Below are positions 47,928 through 58,422 of a stretch of 64,000 bases of DNA, piece after piece. This stretch comes from Mauremys mutica. Lineage: Eukaryota; Chordata; Testudines; Geoemydidae. Every line of letters begins with the position of its first letter. Within the stretch, counting starts at the first letter, position 1. The position numbers and the translations under genes were made by a program. Where the stretch lies: positions 9,167,951 to 9,231,950 of the forward strand of contig NC_059076.1 of NCBI RefSeq assembly GCF_020497125.1. The letters are read 5' to 3'. Below the pieces are notes generated by a model. That model saw only the letters and a list, made by a program, of their open reading frames with translations, was not told the origin of the DNA and made no database searches.

Positions 47928-49002
47928 TGAATAAAGTAAATGTTTTGTTAGGATTATGCAAATTTAACATAAGTATAATGCAAGTTACACCAAAACACAT
48001 AACATGTCTAGATTTCTAAAAAAATATACATTTAAAAAAAAGTATTTAATTTAAATTGACTTTTGAAAAGTAAGCCATCATGGGGTAAGAGGAAAGTCCT
48101 CTCATGAATCAGTAACTGGTTAAAACATGGGAAACAAAGGGTAGGAATAAATTATCAGTTTTCAGAATGGAGAGAGATAAATAGTGGTATCCTTGAGGGG
48201 TCAGTACTGGGACCAGTCCTATTCAACATATTCATCTGGAAAAATGGGTAAACAGTGAGGTGGCAACATTTGCAGATGATACAAAACTATTCAAGATAGT
48301 TAAGTCCCAGGCAGACTGCGAAGAGCTACAAAGGGATCTCATAAAACTGGGTGACTGGGCAACAAAAACAGCAGATGAAATTTAATGTTGATAAATGCAA
48401 AGTAATGTACATTGGAAAACAATCTCAACTATACATACAAAATGAAGGAGTCTGAATTAGCTGTTAACACTCAAGAAAGATCTTGCAGTCATTGTGGATA
48501 GTTCTCTGAAAACATCCACTCAATGTGCAGTGACAGTCCGTGATACCCAACATTCTGTTTGCTTTTTTAAAAAGAACAGGAGCACTTGTGGCACCTTAGA
48601 GACTAACAAATTTATTTGAGCATAAGCTTTCGTTGGCTACAGTCCACTTCAACGGATGTAGCCCACAAAAGCTTATGTTCTTTTTGCAATACAGACTAAC
48701 ACGGCTGCTACTCTGAAACCTTTGCTTTTTTAAGAAAGGGATAGATAAGACAGAAAATATCATATTGCCGCTATATAAATCCATGGCACATGTACACCTT
48801 GAATACTGTGTGCAGATCTGGTTACCTCATCCCAAAAAAGACATACTGGAAATGCAAAAAGTACAGAGATGGGCAACTAAAATGATTAGGGGTATGAAAC
48901 AGGAGAAGAAATTAAAATGACTGGGAATTTTCAGCTTAGAAAAGAGACGACTAAGGGGGGATATGCTAAAGGTCTATAAAATCTTGACTGATGTGAAGAA
49001 AG
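47928..49002 (+). repeat. Tandem duplication copy A (hAT left part + CR1 RT)
   Basis: Begins at 'tgaataa' (47928) and ends where the same heptamer starts copy B (49003). It contains the hAT left part and CR1 RT sequence with VATFADDTKLF at about 48262-48294. A 150-base PLE insert with a 13-bp duplication (48558-48733) is present only in this copy. Without it the length is 912 bases, close to the 915 of copy B. Confidence 0.9.
48571..48720. mobile_element. PLE terminal hairpin insertion, 150 bp
   Basis: Flanked by exact 13-bp duplications 'tttgcttttttaa' (48558-48570, 48721-48733). It holds the family ends 'acttgtggcaccttagagac' and 'agactaacacggctgctact' in inverted arrangement with a central stem. 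Non-coding. Confidence 0.92.
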
Positions 49003-49917
49003 TGAATAAAGTAAAAGTTTTGTTAGGATAATGCAAATTTAACATAAGGAAAATGCAAGTTACACCAAAACACATAACAGATCTAGATTTCTAAAAAAAT
49101 ATATAATTTTAAAAAAAAGTATTTAATTTAAATTGACTTTTGAAAGCCATCATGGGGTAAGAGGGAAGATCCTCTCATGGATCAGTAACTGGTTAAAAGA
49201 TGGGAAACAAAGGGTAGGAATAAATTATCAGTTTTCAGAATGGAGAGAGATAAATAGTGGTATCCTTGAGGGGTCACTACTGGGACCAGTCCTATTCAAC
49301 ATATTCATCTGGAAAAATGGGTAAATAAACAGTGAGGTGGCAACATTTGCAGATGATACAAAACTACTCAAGATAGTTAAGTCCCAGGCAGACTGCGAAG
49401 AGCTACAAAGGGATCTCACAAAACTGGGTGACTGGGCAACAAAATGGCAAATTAAATTCAATGTTGATAAATGCAAAGTAATGCACATTGGAAAGCAATC
49501 TCAACTATACATACAAAATGATGGCATCTGAATTAGCTGTTAACACTCAAGGAAGAGATCTTGGAGTCATTGTGGATAGATCTCTGAAAACATCCACTCC
49601 ATGTGCAGCAACAGTCACAAAAGCAAATAATGTTGGGAGTCATTAAGAAAGGGATAGATAATAAGACAGAAAATATCATATTGCCTCTATATAAATCCAT
49701 GGTATGTGCACACGTTGTATAGTGTGTGCAGATCTGGTCACCCATCCTAAAAATATATATATTGGAATTGGAAAAGGTACAGAGATGGGCAACTAAAATG
49801 ATGAGGGGTATGAAACAGGAGGAGAGATTAAAGTGACTGGGAATTTTCAGCTTAGAAAAGAGATGACTAATGGGGATATGATAGAGGTCTACAAAATCTT
49901 GACTGGTGTGAAGAAAG
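49003..49917 (+). repeat. Tandem duplication copy B
   Basis: A 915-base copy of 47928-49002 lacking the PLE insert, differing by scattered substitutions and small indels. RT block MATFADDTKLLK lies at 49337-49372. It ends at a third 'tgaataa' (49918), where the CR1 continues once. Confidence 0.9.
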
Positions 49918-50355
49918 TGAATAAGGAAATTTTATTTAATCCTTCACGTAACACAAGAACTAGCAGTCACCCAATGAAATTAATAGGCAGCAGGTTTTAA
50001 AAAAACAAAAGGAAGTATTTCTTCACACAATATAAAGTCAACCCAGGGAACTCTTTGCCAGGGGATGCTGTGAAGACCAAAACTATAACAGGATTTTAAA
50101 AAGAACTAGATAAATTCCTGGAGAACAGGTTCATCTGTGGCTCTTAGCCAGGATGGGGAGGGATGCAATACCATGCTCTGAGTGTCCCTAGCCTGTTTGC
50201 CAGAAGCTGGGAATGGGCAACAGGGGATGGATCACTTGATGATGACCTGTTCTGTTCATTCCCTCGGAAGCACTTGACCTTGACCACTGTTGTAAGACAG
50301 GGTACTGGGCTATATGGACCATGGGTCTGACCCAGTATGACCATTCTTATGTAAA

Positions 50356-51609
50356 AATTAATTATAATAAAAATGTTTAGTACAGAAACTCCCCAACATA
50401 ATGACCTCCCAAGATAGCAACAATGTGAGATAACAACCTTGGCAAATACTGCATTTTAAAAATCTTGGCCTACTGGGAAACATATAAGTTTCCATTCCCA
50501 GTCACAAATCTAGCATTCTGGAGCAAAGTGACTAAAATATAGTCCAGCAAACAAATGTTTATTTAACGTGCCCCTCACTTTTCCCTCCACCGCACCCCGC
50601 TCACCGGTGTTGTCCTTGGTCAGTGGAGACTCAGAGTTCAGAGATGCTTTCACGTGAGTTCACCTCCCAGGTGGGGGACAAAAAGGCACAGTTCGCTCTG
50701 GCCACGGCTGTTCGTTGTGCCACCGTTTACTCCACCGCTCTGTTGCCAATGGCCGTGCACAGTCACCTTCTGCTGCCACCTGCCACTGTGACCTCTGCGA
50801 GTTGGTCTCTTGAGGTCCCACCAGCTCTCAGTGATTTCAGCTGAGCTCTCAGTGCGGGAACTTCGCTGCTAGTGCAGTCTGGGCTGTCTCTTACACAAAA
50901 ACACTGTACCCACAGGAACACTGTCCCCACAACAGGACTAAGCACTTAGACCTGATTGTCAGTGATTTTGGCTGCAGTGGTCACTTAACAGAACAAAAGA
51001 CTATCTATGGAGCCTAATCAGCTCTGTCTTTAAACAGTGGAGAGGGACAGGTCCCCACCCTCTCTCTTGATGCCTTCAAATCATCACAGGCAAAATACAG
51101 TTCTACTGCCCTTTACTCATACAATAATAACAACATTTCATCCCCCCTTACCTCCACATTCAAGTGGTTTGTAACCCAACCCCAGCCAAAATCTATCACT
51201 TGGACAACACAGCTCTGTTTGCTGGATACCTAGGTAGATTAGGTGTGAATGTAAATATAATCTGGCCCTGAAGCCTTAGCCCCCAGCTCATCACTAGCTG
51301 TCAGGGAGAGCTCATTTCGACTTTGCTTACAAATCATCATTTGAAATTATTAGGTTGGCCAACATCACCGAAATGAATGCACTGACATCATAAAAAACAG
51401 CTGTATAAGGAAGCTAGTCTATGTTCATACTTTTCAAATCTAATATACTTTTTCAGATACACGTATTTTATCATACACTGTATAAGCTTTTGAAGTATTA
51501 ATGTTTCAGTTTAAATTCAGATTTCCAAACAGTCACTAAATTGGTATGTAACTAGCTCAAAACTGGGGGGGGTGTTGGGAAAATTCAGGGGGGTGTAGGG
51601 AAATCACTG
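50356..51609. other. Unassigned right part of the hAT element
   Basis: About 1.25 kb with no coherent open frame. A C-rich segment (50570-50850) and AT-rich ends. Probably original hAT interior, but no homology can be claimed. Confidence 0.4.
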
Positions 51610-51665
51610 GCTGGGAGGTCAGACTAGATGGTAAAAATGGTCCTGTCTGCACGTGGAAACTATAA
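51610..51665 (+). mobile_element. CR1 3' tail fragment
   Basis: 'gaggtcagactagatgg' followed by 'aatggtcctgtctg' matches the CR1 3' end. It adjoins the hAT right duplication. Confidence 0.6.
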
Positions 51666-51892
51666 GAACATCCAGTTGCTCTAGGAAAAGGTGCCAGTGA
51701 TTCAACAGAAGACACTGGTCAGTACAAAGCCAAAGCCCCGACATGGTGTTTGAGGGCTCTGTGCTCTTGTTTTTCAGTTTAGATGTAAAGCCAAAACCCT
51801 AAAGAGGCATTACAAGGAACGACCTGTTTGTGAGAGCAGGGGTGTTAGCCCTGATGCTCTGACTAATTTCCGGCTCAGGTTGTTACACTCTG

Positions 51893-52085
51893 ATGGTGTG
51901 TCTACACTGCAGTTATAAACCCGCAGCTGGCCGGTGCTAGCTGACTTGGGTTATGGGGCTGTGTCATTGCAATGTACACACTCAGGCTTCAGCCCAAGCT
52001 CTGGGACCCTCCCATCTTGCAGGGTCTCAGAGCCTGGGGTCCAGCCTGAGCCCGAATGTCTACATCGCAATGGGGGCTGGGGTTA
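51893..52085. mobile_element. Decayed MITE (tgtctaca type)
   Basis: Left end 'ggtgtgtctacactgcagtt' and right 'gaatgtctacatcgcaatgg'. The interior 'cccaagctctgggaccctcc' is related to 53940-54000. Non-coding, ends partly decayed. Confidence 0.55.
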
Positions 52086-52189
52086 GAGGGTCAGGCTGGT
52101 GGGAAGATGCTGCAGTTTAGGACCACACCACTGGACCAGAGTCCTGTTAGGGTAGGTGCTGTGCAATCTTGGTGCCAGCCCCAAAGACC

Positions 52190-52350
52190 TCATATAGATG
52201 GACAAAGGGCAGGAGGAAAACCAAGGCAAAGAGAGGGAAGGGACTTGCCCAGCGTCACACAGCAGGTTGGTGGCAAGGCTGGGATTAAACCCCAGGACTC
52301 CTGCCTCCCAGTCCAATACCCTGTTTACTGGGCCACACTGCAAACTGCTG
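52190..52350 (+). repeat. MIR-like SINE fragment
   Basis: 'gggacttgcccagcgtcaca' through 'ccctgtttactgggccacac', in family order. Confidence 0.65.
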
Positions 52351-53340
52351 GCCCCACTGTCTGGAAAGCATAGGGTTAAAGAGAACAGCTGTCTATTGGC
52401 AAGAGTGTAAATCCGTTTCCTCCATTGTAACGGGGTTTTGTGAGACGTAACTCTTTAAGGCGGTATGTTCTCCTGCCAAAATGTTTCTTGTTTCACTGCT
52501 GAAGATGGCTGGAAAATTTGTTTCCACTGCTTTACCGGGGCGAGGCACTCCATTCTAGCTAGATGTAGAATCTTCTCAGCATAATGTGTGTACGTGTTTG
52601 TTAAAGTATTGCACTGCTTCGGATCCGGCCCTGTTGTAAGTGGGTGGGGTTGTTGTTTGGATCGCTTTGTCCTCAGTGTGATTGTCACTGGCAAAAAACC
52701 TATTCACACTCAGCTCAACTAATGTCACATGCTGGGAGTCATTAAAAACCGAGAGGGGGTCAGATCCAGCTGTCGCTGAAGCCAATAAGAGACTGGCCAG
52801 TCTGGGAGCAGGATCCAACCCCAAATGAGTAATTCAAGTGTGGACATGGCTGCAAGAGCCAAAACAAGAAAGATAAATTCAGTTCCAGTTCAGAGGCAGC
52901 GCTGCTGCTTCAGGTGCCTTCAGGAGGGACTTTGGTGGTTTAATTGACAGGTGTGCACAGCAGGACATCCTCGGAGACTGCAGGGAAGTTAAGGGTATGG
53001 CATCTTGCTTCTCTGTTGCAAAGACATATGCTCCCTTTGACGGCCCAGCATGCAGCTCAGTCAGCAAGGACGTGTGACGCTAACAAAGACGGAAGGCTTT
53101 TATTTATTATTCACCAGTCTACAGGGTTTCAGTGCCACTTGGACACAGCACACTTCCCATATGAAATATTTAAGAAGTGAGGAATACATGCAATTTAGGG
53201 AATCCAGGCATGAGTATACATGCTGGCACCAAGTGGCTACTGCATGCACGAGCTTGAGTTTGTGGGAGAGCCTGTTATTGTTAGAATAGGGGACTATTAC
53301 AAGGGCCAGAAACTAACTCTCTTCTGTTCCTATTCGCATG
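52351..53340. other. Unassigned non-coding sequence
   Basis: Short frames on both strands, no domain, no repeat ends. Confidence 0.35.
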
Positions 53341-53344
53341 CTAA

Positions 53345-53470
53345 AGCTCAGGAGGCCATGTGATCGAGTAGGAAGGGCACTGCACTAGAATACAGGGGAG
53401 CTGTGTGAGCTGGGGGACGAGCACTTGAATTCAGCTCCCAGGAGAAGTAGCCAGTTATCAGAGGTGCTAT
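53345..53470 (-). repeat. Possible SINE fragment
   Basis: 'gggcactgcactagaataca' and nearby words suggest an antisense MIR-like or related SINE. Weak. Confidence 0.3.
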
Positions 53471-53568
53471 CCTTCAGCTAGGACTTTATAATTGTTGAAT
53501 TACTATTATGCTTCTGCTGACACAGAAGTGTTGTGCCATGTTTGCAGGAAAGAGACATTAAAGGTACA

Positions 53569-53781
53569 AGTATCAGAGCAGTAGCTGTGTTAGTCTGGAT
53601 CTGTAAAAGCAGCAAAGAGTCCTGTGGCACCTTGTAGACTAACAGACATACTGGAGCATGATCTTTTGTGGGTGAATACCCACATCGTCGGATGCAACTG
53701 ACGAAGTGGGTATTCACCCACGAAAGCTCATGCTCCAATACATCTGTTAGTCTGCAAGGTGCCACAGGACTCTTTGCTGCT
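53569..53781. mobile_element. PLE terminal hairpin insertion, 213 bp, ribozyme-like core
   Basis: Flanked by exact 12-bp duplications 'attaaaggtaca' (53557-53568, 53782-53793). Both ends carry 'gtggcacctt...agactaaca' type family sequence in inverted arrangement, closing a long hairpin. On + at 53698-53735 it holds CTGACGA, a perfect 6-bp stem with a 4-base loop, GAAA, a 3-bp stem and UC, matching hammerhead ribozyme core boxes. Non-coding. Confidence 0.92.
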
Positions 53782-53793
53782 ATTAAAGGTACA

Positions 53794-54010
53794 GCCTCTA
53801 CAGGTCTGTCTACGCTGCTTTGTAAAAACTGCTGCAGCAAGTCTCCGATCCCAGGTCTCCAGACTCAGGCGCATGCTACAGCACTGAAAACAGCTGTGTA
53901 GATGTTTGGGGTCAGGCTCTGAACGTCCGCAACGTCTACACTGCTGTTCTCAGCGGTGCAGCCCTAGCCTGGCAAGCCTGTGGGACCCGGGGTCTGAGAT
54001 GTGCTGCTGT
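53794..54010. mobile_element. Decayed MITE (tgtctaca type)
   Basis: 'ggtctgtctacgctgctttg' at the left and 'aacgtctacactgctgttct' inside, with self-complementary 'aaaactgctgcagca' pieces. Related to 51893-52085. Ends unclear. Confidence 0.5.
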
Positions 54011-54119
54011 GGGGGTTTAAAATACAGCACAGACACACCATAAGGATCCTGTGGAATGTTCAGCTGGCCCCAGGACCTCACAGTAGTAACCAGGGATGCT
54101 CCTAGGTTAAGTGTGACCT

Positions 54120-54315
54120 AGAGTGCTATTGAGACTCTGGAGACCAGGGCTGCTATTGACTCTACCACTGGCCATCTGGGTGAGGTTGGGAAAGGCGCAT
54201 CACTGCTCTGTGCCTCAGTTTCCCCACCTGTAAAATGGGGGATGATGATCTCGACCTTCTTTGGAAAGCACTTTGAGAGCAACTGATGAAAAGAGCTAGG
54301 CAATACTATTTTATT
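54120..54315 (-). repeat. MIR-like SINE, antisense
   Basis: 'tgcctcagtttccccacctg', 'taaaatgggggatgatgat' and 'gaaagcactttgagagcaa' in antisense family order. Confidence 0.75.
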
Positions 54316-54598
54316 AACCGTTGCATCTCACGGTGGAAGATCAAATTGTCAGAATCCAGAGAGCATTAATAGTCAAAAGACTGATGAGGTGGGGCCTGAT
54401 CCAGTCTTTTGACTGACATAATTGGATCAGCCCCACTGATTCTGCCTGGCGATGGGGGAACCAGACTATCAGCTGCCAGAGGAAAAGGTCATAACAAGGA
54501 TGTCTCCGAGCACAGGAATCTAGTTCAGGTCATAAAGCTGTGTTTAGGGTTGATCAAATAACTTTGCTAAAGAGTTGTTTCCAAGCTAGGTTCTAGTG

Positions 54599-54924
54599 TA
54601 GGGATCGGCAACCTTTGGCATGTGGCCCATCAGGGAAGTCTGCTGGCAGGCTGGGACGGTTTGTTTACCTGCAGTGTCCTCAGACTCGGCCGATCGCAGC
54701 TCCTACTGGCCACGGTTTGCCATTTCAGGCCAATGGGGGAAGCGGTGGCCAGCACATCCCTCGGCCTGTGCCGCTTCCTGCAGCCCCCATTGGCCTGGAA
54801 TGGTGAACCGTGGCCAGTGGGAGCCGCGAGCGGCCGAACCTACGGACACTGCAGGTAAACAAACTGTCCCGGCCCGCCAGCGGATTTCCCTGATGGGCCA
54901 CGTGCCAAAGGTTGCCGATCCCTG
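54599..54924. mobile_element. hAT-type MITE with long inverted ends, 326 bp
   Basis: Ends 'tagggatcggcaacctttgg' and 'ccaaaggttgccgatccctg' are inverted copies (first base decayed from C). The inverted arms extend over 100 bases on each side. Flanks 'ttctagtg' and 'atctagta' match at 6 of 8 positions, as for an aged hAT duplication. Frames on both strands are by-products of the CpG-rich palindrome. Confidence 0.88.
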
Positions 54925-54932
54925 ATCTAGTA

Positions 54933-56377
54933 GGTACTTTGTTATTCTCTCCCCCATCACACACTAATTTTAGGCCTACGGATATTGAGCCCACAATTTT
55001 GATAGGCTTGTAAATAAATACCCACGTGTGTGTTCTTCCCCTAGCTGGTGCTGAGCTGTAGCTGGCTCAGTAGAAGAGGGGAGATGGCGAGTAGGGGACA
55101 CCACACATTCTAGCACCTCCTACTGGGCCTGGGCCTGTTACTGCTGCTCCTGTCAATTGTTTGCCTCTGGTTACTGTGTATACTGCTCCTACTGCTACCT
55201 GTGGCTCCATTGCTACAGGTATTAGTCTTGTGCCCCTTAGAGGAAGAGGCCAGAGGAAGAAGTGCTGGGATCAAACTGAACATCCCTTCTCCACTAGAAA
55301 CTGTAAACCTCCAGCCTCTGGTGAAGATCAAGGGTAAACGGGAAGTAACAGGGGCAGCTCTGTCCATCGACTTAGCATTTCAAGGGAGGGGAAGCAGAAA
55401 AGAATGTGAATAAGGGAGAAGAACCAGTTGCTATTACAGTACTGCTCCCACTACCATTACCCCTGAAATAATTGAACCAGTCCATGCTGTACCTCCTTTG
55501 TGGTGCTCCACTGACAAGGACTGGGTCATGGGGGAACAAAACTCACCAGTAGTATAAGCCGCAAGGAACTGATAGCAAAGACACAACAGAAGCATCAAGC
55601 AGAGCAAAGCCAAGAATTTGCCTGCATTATTCTGCCCCTGCTCTGGGCGTATTCCCTGAGACGTGGTTAAACCAGATGTGTGGCCCCTTTGTGGTGGCTG
55701 AGCTGAGGTAGAAGGGCAGGGACAGAGTTGGGCCCATCATTGTAAAGCACAGTGTGTGTGTGTCTCCTCTGACAGTCTTCACTGAGCTCTCAGAACAAAA
55801 TGGCTGCTTAGTTCTGCACACAGGTGTAGCCACTCTTCTCGGGGTTCTTCTGTGTTGGAAAGAGCTTGTTTGGATCTCCTGTTCAGAGCTGTCATAAGAA
55901 GCAGAGTGAGCACAACCCCATCTTAAAAGAACAGTAAAAGGAAACTAATGAAAAACCCAGCAGGGAAAGAGTCTGAGAGAGAGAATTGGCAATAGAGGAG
56001 ACAGCCTGGGCCCTCCTACAAGGCTCTCAGTGAAAGGGCTGAGCGAGGGCTAGCTGGGAAGGTTCTCTCTAAGAAGAGTTTGTCTGAAAGAGAATCTCTT
56101 CAGTAGAGGAGACTCCATCAAGAGACACATGAAATAGGAGAGTGCTTCAAAGTGTGCCTAAGGACTTGCGTAGTAGTGAAATATTGCAATAGCCTCATGA
56201 GTGATTTTTAGGGGTGGCTGAGACAGTTCAGATAAAATAAGAACCAACCTTTCCTATGAAGCTACTTCTAAACCCTCTGAAGTCCAGGGCATGTTTTCTG
56301 TTTAGTATTAATGGTCACACTGCGCTCTCTGCATGTTGTGGCTTGGGGTAGAAGCAGATATACCAAAAAGGCTGTTT
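54933..56377. other. Unassigned non-coding sequence
   Basis: No gene or repeat with defined ends. A (GT)-rich patch lies near 55752. Confidence 0.35.
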
Positions 56378-56382
56378 ATGTG

Positions 56383-57087
56383 TGTAGCGGGGTAAGCACC
56401 CGCTCTGACCCTGGAGGGGTTGGAAAAGCCCTGCAGAGGCCTGGGGCTGGGCAAGGTAAAACCCTGTCTGATTGGGGGAAGTGGCTGCAGCTGGAGCCAT
56501 GCCCCAAACTAAGCAACTGGGCCTTATAAGAAGGCCAGGGATGCTAGAGGGAGGAGTCTCTCTCTGACTGGAGAGGGGGAGAGAGGCCTGGCTGCTGGGA
56601 AACTCACCTAGGGGACGTAGAGTGTGGCAGGGCTGTGGAAAGGCCATAGGAGCTGGGAAGCCCTAGGACAGCAGCTCCCCAGGCTGCAGGGCCTAGTTCT
56701 AGGCCCACCTAGGCATTGGGCTTGCAGAGGGGCAGCCTGAGGGTGGGTAAAGGCAGCCAGTCTACACCCCTTTGCCTATGATGAGTGGCTGATACTGCAG
56801 CCTGCCCCAGTGAACGGGGGCTAGATGGAGACTGGGCAGTAGCCAAAACTGAGGCAAAGTGGGGATAGTGGGTTGGGGGTTCCCCAGGGAGGGGAGACCC
56901 AGATTGGTGGGGTACTGCCAGGGTGGTAGCACCCCAGTTAAGGGGGCACCAGGGTCCCCAGGGAGGGACCCGGGGGCCAGAGGACAGGTGGATCACTGGC
57001 CTGCAGAGGGCGCTCCGGAGCTGGAATGAGCTAATTCCTGGAAGTCACCGGCAGGAGGCGCTGCAGGGGTGGGTCAGCACCCTTACA
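56383..57087 (+). mobile_element. Solo LTR of a gypsy- or retrovirus-type element, 705 bp
   Basis: Starts TGTAGCGGGGT and ends GCACCCTTACA (TG...CA with short inverted ends), and is flanked by exact 5-bp duplications 'atgtg' at 56378-56382 and 57088-57092. A TATA-like box 'ttataag' at 56524-56530 suits an LTR promoter on +. No internal retroelement sequence adjoins, so this is a solo LTR formed by recombination. Orientation rests on the TATA box only. Confidence 0.88.
56525..56529 (+). promoter_or_regulatory. TATA-like box of the solo LTR
   Basis: TATAA about 140 bases into the LTR, in a G/C-rich context. Position and context are as expected for the U3 promoter. No activity can be inferred. 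Confidence 0.4.
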
Positions 57088-57092
57088 ATGTG

Positions 57093-57825
57093 GATTTATC
57101 AACCTGGGACTGCTTCAAACCTGAGAAGAAAGCTTGTTCCTGTGAGCATTCCAACTCTGCTTCCAGACCACTGATGTTCAGAGCAAGCACCCTAGAAAGG
57201 TTTTACCAGATCCTTTGAAGTTTCTGCATCTCTCCTGATATTACCTGCTCTCCATGGGTGATCAGTTAAAATGATAAGAGTCTCCTGAATCTCCCATGAA
57301 AAGCAGAGAGGGTTTGTAGAGCTGGGGTATTGTTTTTGAGAGAACTGATGAATAATTCAAGAGACATGCTTTCATGCCCAGTGAAGCGTCATCACCTTTC
57401 ATTGGACCTGCCTTTCCATTGCATTAGCTAGGCATGACAAGGTGAGTTACTATTCTTTATTTTTTGTATATTGCGGTAGCCTCTAGAAGGCCCATGGCCC
57501 ATTCTGTTTGGCACGATACAAACATATAATATACAGATAGTCTTTCATTGTCTACTTAGAATGTAACGTTTTGAGGGACTATCTATTGAAATGCTTCCAG
57601 CGATGTTAGAGGAAGTTTGAGAAAACGTTGTCTTGTTTTAAAAAAAAACACACGATCTTTCATTGAGATCAGAATGGCTCATAAAATCATGAACCCTTCT
57701 GGATCTTTATGTGAATCCTTTTGAGTAGGATGCTGTTGGCTTCCCCCCCGAGAAGTAGTTTCTCTTTATCACACCACTTCTCTAGAGTTGCTCTTATTTT
57801 GCCAGCAGCCTGTTGGGTTTGTGCT
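57093..57825. other. Unassigned non-coding sequence
   Basis: No gene or repeat recognised. Confidence 0.4.
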
Positions 57826-58422
57826 AGAATCATAGACTTTAAGATCAGAAGGGACCATTATGATCATCTAGTCTGACCTCCTGAACAATGCAGGCCACAG
57901 AATCTCACCCACCCACTCCTGTATCAAACCTGTGTCTGAACCATTGATGTTCTCAAATCATGGTCTAAAGACTTTAAGGTGCAGGGAATCTTCCAGCAAG
58001 TGACCCGTGCCCCACGCTGCAGGGGAAGGCGAAAAGCCCCAAGGGCTTTTGCCAATCTGCCCTGGAAGAAAATTCCTTCCTGACCCCAAATATGGCAATC
58101 AGCGCAACCCTGAGCATGTGGGCAAGACTCACCAGCCAGACACCCAGGAAAGAATTCTCTGTAGTAACTCAGATCTCACCCCATCTAACATCCCATCACA
58201 AGCCATTGGGCATATTTATTGCTAGTAGTCAAAGATGAATTAATTGCCAAAATTAGGCTATCCCATTATACCATCCCCTCCATAAACTTATCAAGCTTAG
58301 TCTTGAAGCCAGATATGTCTTTTTCCCCCACTACACCCCTTGGAAGGCTGTTCCAGAATTTCACTCCTCTGATGGTTAGAAACCTTCTTCTAGTTTCAAG
58401 TCTAAACTTCCTGATGGCCAGT

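Larger units (their letters stand above)
48075..50355 (+). mobile_element. CR1 LINE inside the hAT, partly duplicated
   Basis: A 5'-truncated CR1 of the subfamily also seen at 63375-64000. RT starts near 48075 (and again near 49147). The catalytic FADD occurs in both copies. After 49918 the single 3' part runs through 'cacccaatgaaattaatagg' to the end 'ccagtatgaccattcttatg' at about 50350. Stops and deletions throughout; for example IFIWKNG is followed by a stop before FADD. Confidence 0.85.
47841..51609. mobile_element. Large non-autonomous hAT element carrying CR1 and PLE inserts
   Basis: The ends 'cagtggtttcccc' and, inverted, 'cagtgatttccct' match at 11 of 13 bases and have the hAT CAGNG form. 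Perfect 8-bp duplications flank them. Subterminal sequence 'ggggtgttcgaatttacagg' (left) recurs in direct orientation near the right end (51565-51600). No hAT transposase frame was found. The interior consists of its own left part (47841-48075), a CR1 fragment, a duplicated segment, and about 1.25 kb of unassigned sequence (50356-51609) that may be original transposon body. Confidence 0.82.
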
